64,000 bases of DNA, taken from the NCBI GenBank assembly GCA_000499405.2, contig HG738137.1, positions 13,447,661 to 13,511,660 on the forward strand. The letters run 5' to 3'. The notes beneath the pieces are model-generated. The model saw nothing but the letters and a program-made list of their open reading frames with translations. It did not search any database and was not told where the DNA came from. Origin of the DNA: Onchocerca volvulus. Its lineage: Eukaryota > Nematoda > Chromadorea > Rhabditida > Onchocercidae. Positions 12,186 through 27,100 of this stretch are shown in pieces. A program made the translations under genes and the position numbers. The stretch's first letter is position 1, and each line of letters opens with the position of its first letter.

Positions 12186-15100
12186 GCTTTCTCCGAAATA
12201 GCATAATGATAATTTACCTCAATTTGTCCAAAAATTTGTCCTCTTCCAAATTGTCTTCCACAAAGTTCATCTGATGTAATTACTCTCGATGGACCTAAAA
12301 CTTTTCATAATGTTTTTTTCTATGCAATAAAATCTTATCATTTTATATGAATAAATTATAATAGAAAGATTAATCAATTCGAAAGTGATATGATTAATTC
12401 TTGAAGATACTAATCAGCCTGAAATATCTTTCATGTTTCTCAATACTATGGAAGAGGAAATTTTTTCCTTACAAGAATTTAAAATACAAATAATCAAAAA
12501 TCGATGACATTCAATTAATAACTGCACTAGACATTCAATTTGGCGTAATTTAGTCCAATTAAAAAGAAACAGCTCAACTAACACATTCAATAGAATTGCA
12601 AAATCAACTTTCTTGATAAGTTTTGATAAAACTAGTAGGATAAAAATAGATTATTTGATATAAATATCTATTGATTATTTAACAAAATTGAAATATAATG
12701 AATAAATCATTGGTATCGATGTTAATTTATTAATATCACAATTATGAAAGCTTATTTTTCATACTGAAAATAAGTTTAACTTTATTTTATATACATTTTT
12801 TAGAAATATATTTATATCGAATTACCGAAAATATCAAAATATTAATTACCAGCAGCATTATATAACGACGGATCGATTGCTTTACGTATCAACGCCGAAT
12901 TATAATTCGAAGATATATTAATAAAAGGTTGCATATGCGGTGAAATCATTTCGGATTGTGAATGCGGTAAACCAGCTGATTCCAATGAATTGCTCAGATA
13001 AAAATCACCGATTTCTGATCTTCCTGTATTTAATAAAAATTTCCATGAAATCACCGACTGATAAGAGATAAAAAATTAATTATATAAATAAAATCATTGA
13101 ATTAATTAAATCAAAATTATCAACAAAAATGCGAAAAGAAAAAGATGTAAGTATAAATATAAATTTTTTACTGTAAATTCCAAAGAAAAAAAATTCCAAT
13201 TTTCCTTATCAAGTTTAAAGTTGTAAGATTGAATTCATTTTAAATTTTGACTTTATTTTGAATTTTTACATCATTATCTTGTTACTTAATAAATAATTAA
13301 AAAAAAATTTCATTTATTTTAAGATTTTCATTTACAAAAATTAATCTCTAATAATTTTTTTTTTATCTTTTTAATTACCAAAATCAGAAATGATGAATCA
13401 TGATAGCATATTGTTTTAAATCGTATGTAATAGTTTCGTAAATTTATTTCAAATGATAATCATTAGAATCTATTCTTGAGAAAAAATAATTTTCTTTTTC
13501 TTAGCAATTAATAATAGAATAAAAAAATTCATTAAACTTCATCATTACAATGTTCTTCTTTTTCTAATTTTTTAAACAAATTCATACTAACACTTATATA
13601 TAATTTAAGTTACAATTACTTAATTTCCTTTTTTGTTTTTCACCAAAAAAAAGATTTATATTTTAAATAAAATTCTTCCATTCGTTTTAATTTAATTATA
13701 TAATTACAATTACTAACCGTTTGGTAGAAATGCTGGATTCGGTAACATTCGTTGTACATTCAAAAAATCATCACCACCCGGTGCACTATAAACAACAAAA
13801 AAATCAATAATGAATTTTTCATATGCAAAAAAAAAAGAGAAAAAACGATATAAATGATTATAATTCAAAAAAAAAACTTTTTTTGTTATTAAAAAAAGAA
13901 GGAAAATTTAATAGTTTGTTGAAAAGATAAAAATGAATGTTATACTTTTGTTTTTTTTTCGCTCCTTAATGCTTCTATTTAAAACGACTTTCCGTTTCAT
14001 GAATTGCAAATTCCCGATAATGAAATATCGATTTTTTTTTAATATGAAATCCCGCCTTTTTCTCCGTCCTCGTTTGCTCCATTTATTTTAGCGCATTTAA
14101 TTTGCATAGATATATCTATCTAATTGATTGCTATCAATGATGTTAAATGATTTCGTGAAAAGATCAAGCAGATGGAAATACTATTCATTTTAATTGTAAA
14201 TGTATGATAAAATTCATTTTAGGATAATATCTATGCATTTAAACAACCTAATTAAGAATTTTAAAATGGATTTTTTTCTTTTAAATTATTTATATTACCA
14301 TACACACATACGCACATATACATTATATAAGCTGTTGTTCGAATATTAATACTTGTTTACATAAATAATTAAAAAAAAAAAACTTTTATACGTTTTCATT
14401 TGCATTAATATGTTATCTATTATTTAAATAAATAATTAAAAGAATTTTTGTATTTTTTTGCTTATATTAATATGTTATTAATTATTTAAATAAATGATTA
14501 ACGGAACTTTTAAATAAATGATTTTAAATAATAATTTTTACTTTAAGTAATAATTTTTAAATAAATGATTATAGATACATCTTTTCGTTCAATATAAATT
14601 AATCAATTCTGTGAATTATGAAATACCGACTTCATTATTTTTATATAGATAAGGTTGATGCTAATTAAATATTTTAAAATGAATGTAAGAGGAAAAAAAG
14701 CAGCTAAATTTAATAAAATCTGAAAAAAAAATATTGACAGATAATTTATAGTAATCAAATTTGGAATCAACATAATTATTATACTTATGATAGAATAACA
14801 ATTCAGCTAGGAATGATAAGATCAAAATTGATTTGATAATTAGAAAAGGATTTTTAATCAATGTGAAAAGATAAATTTATCAAGATCTGTATAATAACGG
14901 TTTTTTTCTATCTTTTTTTTTTTTTTTTTTCATTTTTCATGTGTAATTTCAATCTCAAATAAGTTCGAAAATGGGAGAATTCAATTACTTTATTGGACGT
15001 GAAACGATCAGTTCAACTTGTGCATCATTCCTTGATGAATTGATAGTATCATAAACTTGATCAAATGTAGCATTTTGTAACTGACGACCATTCCATTCTA

Positions 15101-18100
15101 AGACTTCATCACCTGAAGAAAAAAAAAATTGTAAAAAATTGACTATTGGTAATTCGTAACTAATAAATGAATAAATAATAAAGATGATCAATATTTTTAT
15201 ATTTAATTACTATCCCGTCATTTTTATTCATATAATTTATTCAGATTTTTTTATTCAGAAAAATACTTTTTTTTTTCCTTAACAATTTTCATTAATCACT
15301 TGGAAAATATAAGATAATTGTTCAAATTAGAAAAGAAAAAGAAAAAAAAAGAGAAAATCCAAGAAATATTCGCAAATTCTACCTCTTCGAAGACGACCAA
15401 CTGTATCAGCAACAGATCCAGGTTTTACTTGCGTAATAAATGCGCCTAAGCGACCAGTATCTGATCGTCGACCTCCAACAACCTTAAAATAATTTAATTG
15501 AAGTAAATTATTGATAATATGAAATAAAAACAAAATAATCAATAAAGCTATTTCTGATAAGAAGTGAAAATTTCCGGTATTTCTGGTGAATTATATTTTT
15601 GCAATACAGAATGAAAATATTGATTATAACTCAATATTAGTCCAGCCACTGTTTCTCACACAATGCCTATTCTCGGCCTATCAACAGCATTTCGAGAGCA
15701 AAACATTAATTATGGAGAGAAATAGTCAAAATCGATACTAGCCTCTTTTTTCTTCTTTGAAAATGAAGCAAAATTTGTTAAATGATTAATCTTAAAGATT
15801 ACTAAATTTCATGGATTCCCAATTCTATGGATTGAAATAAACAATTTCTTGATTTAAATCACATTTTAAATTTAATTATCCCAAAAAATTCGGTACCACT
15901 CAAACTTTTTTTTTCATATTTCAAAAAAAAGCAGTTTATTGATCTATCTAATAATAGAAATATAAACCGTTATCATTATATCATATTACTGATCAGCATT
16001 TGAATGATTTAATTCAACATTTATATGAATAAATAAAAATATTAATAAAAACAAACAGATTATTTTTCTTAAATATAAAATTATTATTTGAAACTTGAAA
16101 ATACGCCTTTCTAATTATAAAAATTCCTGAGCAAATATATTAGTAAATTTTTATTTGATAGAAAGTAATTTTCGTCACTTTTATTAATTCATATTTGAAG
16201 GAAAAATTTCTTCCCTTTCCATTTACAATCTGCAATTATTTTGCTTAATTAATGATTTGTAATTGCTTTTTTTTGAAAAATATACATATGCATTTCGATG
16301 TTATATTTATTTATTATGCATAAATATTTCCATTTTTATGCATACAAGCATGCAAATATGAGCAGTTCCTGCAACGATTGTATGTCATATTTTTGTTTAT
16401 TTTATAAAAAGAAAAGAAAAAGGAATAATTGGATATAAATTAATTGTAAGACTTACTAAATTTATTTAAATTTCTTAATTTACCTTCATCTGTTTTTATT
16501 TAATTAAACAACTTAATAGGCCTGTCTTTTCTTTTTTTTTCGGCATAAAAAGGAATGATTAATTAAAACTGCCCTTCATATATTTTTCGTGTCATGTTGT
16601 CATAAAAAAAATTTTCTTCCGGGTGCAAACTTCCAAATCATCTCTTCTTAGTTTTAGCTAAATTATTACAATGTTGATAGTAATAATGATATTATTATAA
16701 TCAATTAAATTGTGGTATAATGTTGTGGCAAGCAAACCGGAAAGCATTCCGAAACAATTTCGCAGCTTGGTAATATCATTTTGATATTATGGATATTATT
16801 ATAATTAAACTTATTTAATTCATTTATTGAAAATGATTAAATAGCTTCAACTTGAAATATAATGTCTGAAATATTATGTATAAATAAAAAGTCAATTTCT
16901 CCACATATCCTAAATTTCAATATTATAATTTCAAAAATTAATTCAATTATTAATCAAATTCAAATTTAAAAACTATAACATTCATTTCGATATATATTTA
17001 AAAATTAGTTTTCGATCAATTTCTGTTCGAACACGACTAACAAAAAGCAAAGCATCCAAAAACAAAAATATTCTCAATTTTTTAAATCATTAATTATTTT
17101 CAATAAAAATATATAGTTTTTTCTCGATTTTTTCTTTTTTTCTTTTTTTTTTTTTTTTCAATAAAAACAACTCAAAAGAACAATATAAAAGTGAAATTTT
17201 AATAAGATTACTTCATTTTTTCTTTTTTTCAATCCAAATCTTTACTTAATTTCCTTTCTTTTTTTCTCCTATTTAATCTTCATGATTTTCTAACTCTTGT
17301 AAAATTTTCAATTATTAGAAAAAAATTAATTATATTATTAAAAATAAAACGAAACCTTTAAACCAAGATCTCCTTGTGTACCATTTCCTTTATGTAAAAT
17401 CATATGCCCGATTAGACGATGTTGATCTGCTGATGGTTGCCAAGTTACAGGATGCTCAAATTTTTATAAATTTTTTTAGGGGAAAAATTAATATTGTAAA
17501 TTTATGTATGCAAAATTATTAAATAAATCCTAAAACAAACAATTTATTACAAAAAATCAATTATATATTTGTTGGATTGTTTGTTTGTAATAATAATTTG
17601 AAATATTTTAAAGAATTATTTGTTTCATTTAAACTAAGTTTTCCTCCTTTTGTATCTATAAGATTATTAAATTAATTTTTGAAAAAAATGTTCTATTAAG
17701 AAATGAAAACATATTTGTTAAATTGTTTATGTTTTCCTTAAAATAATTTAAAATTCTCATTAAACATACAGAAAGATAAGTGCGTATTTTAGCTGCAAGT
17801 ATATCACCAGGTAAAATAGTTGATTGTACCATAGGTACATTCATCACTTCGTTGCTACGTTGAAATCTACGATTCGAATCGGAGCCAACTAAAAAAGAAA
17901 AAAAAAAACAAAACAAAAAAAAACAAACAAAATGATTCAAATAACTTCTATGCTTAAGATTTTAATAAAAAATTTGATAATATTAATAATTCTTTCTTGG
18001 AAATTTTTAAATTAATTATATACGATAGTTTAAGCTAATGTTTTGCACTTATTATCATCTTAATTAATTTTTTCTTGAAATATTTAAAAAACATTTTTTT

Positions 18101-21100
18101 AAAAAGTTTCAATTTTAAACTATTTAATTGAAAAAATTCCCTGTATCATTTGTTGTTTGTCCAGTCAGGGACTGTCAATGCTTAAATTAAATTAAGGATT
18201 TTTGCTCATATTTTTTAATTGGAAATAAAATTAATAAAGGATAGTTTTATGATATATAACTAAAATAATTAAGCATATCTTGCATGAATTCTTAATTATT
18301 GATAGGAACAAATTTACTTCGAAAAAGATATATCTATTAAAATTGATAAATTTATAGCTATTTGCAGTTTATAAATTAATATTATTATACAATAATAAGA
18401 AGAGAACTGAACTGTGATAATTTATATACGACGAAGATTAGAGAAGATAATTAAAAATAGGTCAAACAATAATTTGTCGGATAAAATGTTTCAAATAATC
18501 AACAAGATCACTCAGCTAATTATTACTATTTCACTAATCAATAACACCATTAAATTATTCTAAATTTTTTAAAATAAATTCATGCAAAACCTATCGTTAC
18601 AATACAACAGTTAATACTGTTGATAACATGTAAGATTTACGATGTCAGTTCTTTGATATTACGAAATTTTACTGATATGATAAGAACATTTCATGATCGT
18701 TTAATTACTAATATTTTCTAAGTTGTAATGCAAAATATTTAAGTTAAATTTTATAAAAAATTCTGATTAAAAAAAAGGAGAGAAAAATAGCAGATGTTAT
18801 CAAATAAAATAAACATTTTGTTATTTTTTCCGTTTAAAAAATCAAAGAACAAGGAATTACATTTTATAAAATTTTTGATTGAAAAAAAAAAAAGAAATAA
18901 AAACATGATCATATAATGGTATTTTTTTCTTCCTTTAAAAAAAAGAAAAAAATGTTGAACGAAAATGAAACAGGTCAAATTGCAGAAAGGAGAAAATGTG
19001 AAATGGAACATAAGTATCTACATACCTTAGAGAAATTCACAAATTGAAGTTGGCAAAATAATCACAAACATTGCAACAGAAATTTATGGAACATCATTTA
19101 CTTCGGAAAAAAAAGTAAGAAGCTTTCATATTCTAGAATGGCTTTACTTATAAAGTAGGAGATTTTCACGAAAAGAAAAAAAAAGAGGAAAAAAAGCTTT
19201 TGAACTGATGAGAAATTAAAGAGAATAAACACGTCAACCACGATTTAGTTGCCATCAATTCATTTTCTCTTTCATTACTTAATTAAGCCTTAAAGTTAAC
19301 ATTACTATGCTTAATATATCACCATTTTTCTCGACTACATTTTTGAGATAAACAAAGTGCCAGACGACATTACATATGTAAAATGCAATCTAATGAATTT
19401 GAGAATTTTAAGAAATAGAAAGTAAAATTGAATAGAATGAATTAATTATAATCTCTTAGAAAAGATTTTTAATGTCTAGTCATATTTCATATAAAAGATA
19501 ATCTCAAAATAATCAATGGAAAAGCCAAACTTAAATGTTTCCATTTGATGGTGATTTTAATAATTTTGATGAAATAATATCAGAAATATTTCTTTTTTTC
19601 TTTATCAAAAGCACATTAACTGCAAATAAAAATTTAGCATATATATATATATAGATATTTCAGATTTATATTATTTGATTTGCTTGATCTTTCAAAAAAT
19701 TTTCTCTCAGAACTAATGATACAAATTTTTAAAGTTTCCCAAATTTTTTAGAAATCGCTCATAACTTAGTGTTTGCCAAATCATTTTTATCCTCACATAG
19801 ATATCAGATCTACTAGACTTTTATTAATTTATCGTTTTCGTTAATGGAATGAAAAAAATATGCGGTGAATGTTTTAATAAGTTTCTTCTAATAAATTAAT
19901 TCTAATAATTTTATTTTCTAATAAGGAAATTGTAAAAATTTTTAAATTTTCAAGAAATTATCAATATTATTCAGATTTACTCACAAAAGCAAAGTTAAAG
20001 AAAAAAAAAAGGATAACACTGAACTTTCATGATTTCAAAATAGCATGTACCATAAAGTTGCAATATGTTAATTAACAAAAACAATGATTTTGAAAAAGAA
20101 AATGTACGTAAAAATTTGATAATAAAAACTAACATTTATGTGCGCTCCGCATTTTGTGTGGGCCATAAATATACCTTAGAATATCTACAAAAATTAGTTT
20201 TTAATATCACTGTAATACGATTATATTGAAACTTATTACTACGACATTCAAATAATTATTCAATGGATTTTTAATTTTAGCATTTTTAATATAAATGAAA
20301 CCTTTTTCAGAACTAATTTCTGTATCAATTCGTGATGCCATTTCTTCATTATTACTATGCGATGTTGATGGCAATTCATCCTCGGATGAAGACATCGAAT
20401 GAAGTTGCCTATAAATAAATGATTAACTTTTTTATTCAAGAAGATCACATTCTTCGCCATGCATTTGAACTTGTTTCAAATTGTATTAAATTATTAGAAA
20501 ATTTGAGACATATTTGTAATTCAAAGAGTTTATCAATTTATTCGCTCAATTTTCAATCAAAAAAAAAAATATATTTAAGTTTATTGCTTTTGATCTTTAT
20601 ATTAAATAAAATGTATTAAAATAAAAATGCAAAAAAAAAAAAAAAAAATGAAATGCTCGTTGTAACTATCGACACAATGTTGCAAGTTCTTCACTGATTG
20701 TTTTGAAATTTTGATACATTACATTCAAATAGATGCTTATTTCTATTTAAATATACCCCCTTTTTTTTTCCTGTCAACTTGTTATAGCCAAAATTAAGTG
20801 AAAGAATCGAGTTTATTGACCAAGTCTACTTTTTGTAATAAAGTGTGAAGTCAACCAACATAAGGCGAAATGCTCGAGGAGGAGGAACCCAAAGGATTTA
20901 AATGGTTAAATTAAGAATTCGGATCCTGAATCAGTTTTAGTCACATAGTTCGATGGCAGCGGGAGTTCAAGTTCAAGTTCAGTCAAAAGTCAATTTCTAC
21001 TGCGTGCCGACATGTAAAGGTATTAAAATTAACTACAAATATGTATGTCCAGCATGTCTAGCTGATCAATCAGTTGGAATATTCTCACATCAATTGCTGG

Positions 21101-24100
21101 AAATTGGAAAAGAAAAAATGCCGGTTGATCTGACCACAGGACGAATTTCACTGCCTCATAACTTCTACAGTTTAGTAACATCAAAAGAAGAATTGGTTGA
21201 AAAAGTATTTCCCGATAATCAAAGTAATTATAAGAATCACGACTGGCTGAGCGAATGAGTCATTACTGTGACCAAGAACAAAGACGTCGACGAACTTAAC
21301 AATATTATCTCTTTAACATTCAAAATAAGCAGTCACATACAAGTCCGTCAACACTGTTGTGGAAGCAGATTATTCAACAGAATTTTTGAATTCACTCGAT
21401 CTGCCAAGGATGCTACTGAAAGAAAATCGGCGTGCCAGTTATTATGTTGTGAAATATCAATCAACCAAAACTTTGCAACGGCAAGCGGTTTGCAATAAAA
21501 AGATTAATGAACAACAGCGACAGCATTCACAGAAGCAACAATTTTGACAAGAGGTAACAATAAAAATAACAAAAAGTCAAAGAAATACCGATTTATTTTT
21601 TTTTACTTCATATAAGATGAAACATTCAAGAGATCGAATATTTGTGATTTGAAGATCCTCATTTCTCTCATTCCTATGATTCTAACGGATATGCCATTTC
21701 AATTTAAGAGATTGTAATTCCAAATGCAGTTCGCGTTTGCATTCACTATAAACAAAGCTCACAACAGATCTTTAGAATTGCACGGATCATGTGAGAAACA
21801 ATCCGTCTGTTGTTTCTCACATGGACAATACGTTGCATGTTCTAGAGTCCATAAGCCAGACAATCTCTATTTCTACACAGACAATGGAACAACAAAAAAT
21901 ATTGTATACCCATAAGTATTGCAAAATTAAACATGTAAACCTGTGACTTCTCCTTTCTTTTCCACTGAATTAGATTGAGCCAAAACAGCGGATGTATATA
22001 AAATTATTCGAATGCAAAGTTGTGTCAAAATTTGAAACAGTCGGTAGGAACTTGCAGAAATTTAAGATTTTGAACAAACGAACACTTACATTTTTATTTC
22101 TATGGACTAGCTGGACCCGGCTAGGCGTTGCCACGGCAACTGTGGGCGGGTCAATTTAAGCTGTATAAATTTAACATTGCGAAATGAATTTTTGAATGAA
22201 TCATTGTGATAGCTGTTGTTTAACTTGTTTATTAGATCAACGAAGGTCAAAGTTCTAGGTAAGACTTTTATGAATTAACATGTATTATTCTATTTTCTAC
22301 AGTACACAGAATTCATCAACTTGCTCGCTTGATTTTCAGTTTATTGCTATTCATGATAAATAATTTTAACATTATGGGAATAAATTTTTAAAAGAATCAT
22401 TGTGATAATTATTATTTAATTTCTTACTAATAGCAGAGGTCAAAAGTCAAGGTTAGAACTTTTAAAAATCAGTATGTATTTATCGGCTGCATGAAAATTT
22501 CCGCGTTATCCCTTGCGGCGTTCAGATATTGCTGCTATCAATTATATCAATGGGATTATTCAAATTTTAGTGAATCAAAATTATTCGTTAAAAGTGATGA
22601 GCAATTAATCAGATTTGTTTTAAATTTACTAATAAATTCTCAAATTTATCAAGATCTTTTAAGTTCAATCTGAATATTTCGAAATAAACAAGTAAAGTAT
22701 AAAGCAATGAGCACTGAATAAATAAATCTAACCTTGGAAGTCTTAATTTCCGTCTTCCTGTTGAAAATATATTGTTAGTTGCTGGCGGTAATGGATGAAC
22801 TTGCTGCTAAAAAAAATTTCACAAAAATTTTTAAATGAAATTTCTTCCTAAATGTTTTTTGGAAATCTGATTAATATACGTTGTTTCTATTTCAAATAAT
22901 TAACACACCTCAGATCGTAGAGGTGTAGTAATTTGTTTGGAATCGGTTTGACGGATTGCACGCGAACGTCGTAATTCGGCACCACCTCCTGAGTTCACAT
23001 TAACAACAACAGTTGAACATGCATTTCTGAAAAAAAAAAAAAAAATGTTTCCAAATATTTTTTGCAACCAAAGATTCTCGAAAAAAACCATTTTCTTCAA
23101 TATTTTTTGAAACGGTTGGTTTAATATGAAATGAAAAATAAGCGACTGAATAATATCATAGCGGGAATATTGATTGAATTCTCAATAAAATCTAATTCAT
23201 ATATAATGAGTAAATGTCTTTCTATTTGAATATTTTGAAGATTAATCTAATTATTTATGTTTAATTAAATAGTCCAGTATTTTCTGAATGAACCTATCTG
23301 GTAGATCAAATTTGATGCCGTTGTCGGAATTTGATGATTTATGTAAATATTTGTCTTAAATACGATTTAAATCGATTGTGACAATGTCTGAGACTTGAAT
23401 TTTGATTAGGGATATTACAGTAATTACATTCAATGATTTATTTTTTTTATATTCATAAAATTTCATTTTCATTGTCAGTTTTCTATTTTCGACTTAGAAA
23501 AACACAACAGACAGAAAATTTCATTTCGATTGTTTAATTTTACTTAAAAATATAACAAAATGCATATATTTATATATGCATTTATACAAGCATGGGAAAT
23601 GATTTTGCCAATTTTTTAAGTAGAAAATATTTTGTTGGAGATGATTTTTGAGCCGTTAGAAATTAAACTGAAAAAGATCAAAGTTGATAAAAAATAAAAA
23701 TTGATTAAAAGAGGCAAAGTGATTGGAAAATTTAACAAAAATGATTTTTGAACTACTGGAAATTAAAACTGAAATGATGAAAACTGGTTCAGAACTGAAT
23801 ATATTAATAAATAATTCAAATAGCTATGAAATTTATCACTCTCTCCATCATTTTATTTTGTTTGTGGAAAAAATTTGATAACAGTTACAATAATATGATA
23901 CTTTGGAATTGTATAAGTGAAACTTAGACGAAAAACCTGAAACAAGTAGGGTATCATATTCTGCTTTTCAATTCTTAAGATATGAAAGACGTTAATTTAC
24001 GCGAAATAATTCGTGATTTTTAATTTCCTTTAGATTTCTTAAGAATAATAATATTCAAATTTTTGGAAAAAAAATACTATACCATCTATGCTGAAATTGT

Positions 24101-27100
24101 TTTAATTGTTGTCTGTCTCAAATAAAGTAAATGAATTTTGTGTAAACGTAAATGTTTGGACTATTTAAATTGTCAAGAAAAAATGTAATTCCAATAGATT
24201 TTCCAAACTTCTCTCAATGAGAGAAAAAAAAAACCAAAAAAGTGCGAAATAAAGGCAAAAAACCTTAACAGAAAAAATTTCATTGCCTTTATTTGTAATT
24301 TTTTGGTTTTTTCCAACCATTAAACATTGTAATAGCTTATCAATATTTCATTGAAAAATGATAAATGTGATCGAAAACTTATAAATGATTATATTTTTTG
24401 ATATTTCACATGAAAAGTTAAAATGACTATAACTTTTTATATAAAAAAAGAATCTTGTAACAATAACGATGATAATTTTGATAATAATAATGGTAATAAT
24501 AATGATAATACTACAGTGAGGCAAAAGGACCAGATAGATGATGGCCGGAAAGGCTCGAGATAGACACCGCTGAAGTGATGGAATCTTCGCACTATTTTAT
24601 CATAAATGTAGCAGCAAATAATTCAGTATTAAAATGTTTTTAATTATTCCCTTCTCTCAGATTTTAATTTTATTTGTTTCAGTGATTTGATTTTTTTTCC
24701 TTTTTATAGCACTTCAATTAACAATGGAAACTTTTAAAATTTTTAATATAAATGCAATTTATTGCTTGTATTAATGATGTCCTGCTTTCACAATATTCCT
24801 AAAGTTTGTGTTAAACTTATCATATTCTTATCAGTTTGATATATATATAATAAGTGATAAAGTTTCTTCTCAAATATAAAACAAATTTTTAAATGAATGA
24901 AGAAAAAAAAGTATAGAACTTTGAAAGTACAGAAATACAAATTTTCCGAAAATAAAAATTAATAATAATGCATACTTTTCAGATCGTATATCACTTTCCA
25001 TATTTTTTTGTTGTCGTACTTTCTCTTCCTGTCTTGTATTTCCATCATGAATAATAATATTCGGTTGAGATTGATATCTTGAAATTCTTCTTAAACTATT
25101 TTATTCAATTAATTTAAATTGGCTAATTTACACTGAAGGAGAGTGTTCTTTTTCTCATTTTTTATCTTGCAAAATGTAACAGTAACAATAAAATAATAAG
25201 TGAATGCAGTTATTAAAATTAGATTAATTGTTCTGTCAATCAATAATCTGGAGTAAAAGAATAGATAGGAGATTATATTGTTGAATGTTTGAAGATCATT
25301 TCTTATTTTTATTAATTCAAAATGTTCTCATTTATTTCTTTTGCTGTTATATTTAACAATAATTGAAGCAATTTTTTGAAAGCAGTAATGACTTCGTTTC
25401 TTTTTTTTTTTTCTAATGATAATAAAATGGTAAAAGAATGGAATTACTAATTACATCTAATATTTTCTCTTTTTTCTTACACGATAATAAATGAGAAATT
25501 TTATGCCTATTACTGAAATGAAAAGATGTATCACATGATAGCTTACCGTTTAAATTTCTGCATTTACATCTTTGTAATAATAAATCCTATACTATGCAAA
25601 TTATTTTAAAATAGATTCAAATATTTGATAAAACTTAGTGACTTTATAAATAATTCGACCGAATTTAAATTTCATTTTGAAATAAATGAAAGATATACCT
25701 CCGATACTGATCATCAAATGATCGATCAGATTGTCGTCGCTGCCTTTCAGGACCTTTAGTCCGATTTTTCGCATAATCTCTTTCAACAGTTTTGCTATGC
25801 ATCAATTGATCACTGGTATAATGAATTGGTTTAATTTGTTGTGATATTTTATATTCCGATGGTACAACTTTCTCGAAACTTTCAACACTATTCGATAAAT
25901 GAGCAGAACCTTCTTTCGTATCATCATGATTCTGCTTCGTGCTATCATTTGCTTGAGCTGTTGCAGATCCGTCTATACCATTTCGACGTTCCGGCTGGAA
26001 TATAAATTTAGAAAATTTGAGCATTATTTATTTTCGGAGATTTTTCGAAATATACTTTCGGAAATTTTAATTTTATTTTTTTTTGCAAATTCATTCTCTA
26101 TACGAAATAATCTAACTGATTTAGAATCACTGAATAAGGTTTGATAAATAATAAATCAAATAGATCAAGAAATTGCCTCAAGAGATGACTGTCGTAAAAG
26201 TGTCGTTTGTCGTTTAACAGATGAATTTTTTCGTATAGATTGTTGGGATTGTTCTTGTTGTGGAATGGATTGTTTAGTATCGGAAGTAATAGTCGTTACC
26301 ACTGTTGTTTGTATACTTGGTCCTGAACCAGCTGTTGAATATGGCCCATTAGTTCGTACTGCTGGGCCAACCATACTGTTCTTACGACTTGTTGATGGTA
26401 CTGGTGTTCGAGCTGCCGAATATGTTGGGCTTTAATCAAATTTCAAATGATATTTTATAAATTTAATTTTAATCAAATTTCAATTAATAATTTATAATAA
26501 TTGGTATTTGTATCTTTTGCTTTAGAATGCATTTATTTCAATCTATATAAATAAAAATATAAATGTTCGTTAATACTTTTCACGCAACGGTGCAATTTCT
26601 TCATTGATTGCTTCGAAATTTTGATGCGTGTTGCATTCAGGCCCGTGTTTCTATATTGATATGCTTATTTTTTTTTAAATCTCTCTTAAGAATAAAAATG
26701 TTTGCCGCTAAAAATTTCTGATTCACAAATAAACAAATTGAGGTAACCAATCATAAAGCGATATGTTCGAGGAAGAGGAGCTCCAAAGGATTTAAAACAT
26801 TACGACTTCGGAACTTGGATCAGTTTTAGTCACAAAGATGGAGCAAGAGGTTAAATTCAATTCAGAGTTTTTACACCGAGACAGCGACAGTTTTGACGAC
26901 ACAAATGGACAAGGCAACTGCAGCGAATGGACAGTCAAGAAATTCTATTCTCCTCTAAAAGTGACAAAGGAAAGAATAATGTAATAATCAAATCGCTTCG
27001 ATATTTTCAAATAATTTCGAGAACAGTTCGACTGTTATCGACGCTTCAATTCATCCAAATAATGCCTCGCAGAGGATCACACCAGGTCATCTTACTCGCG

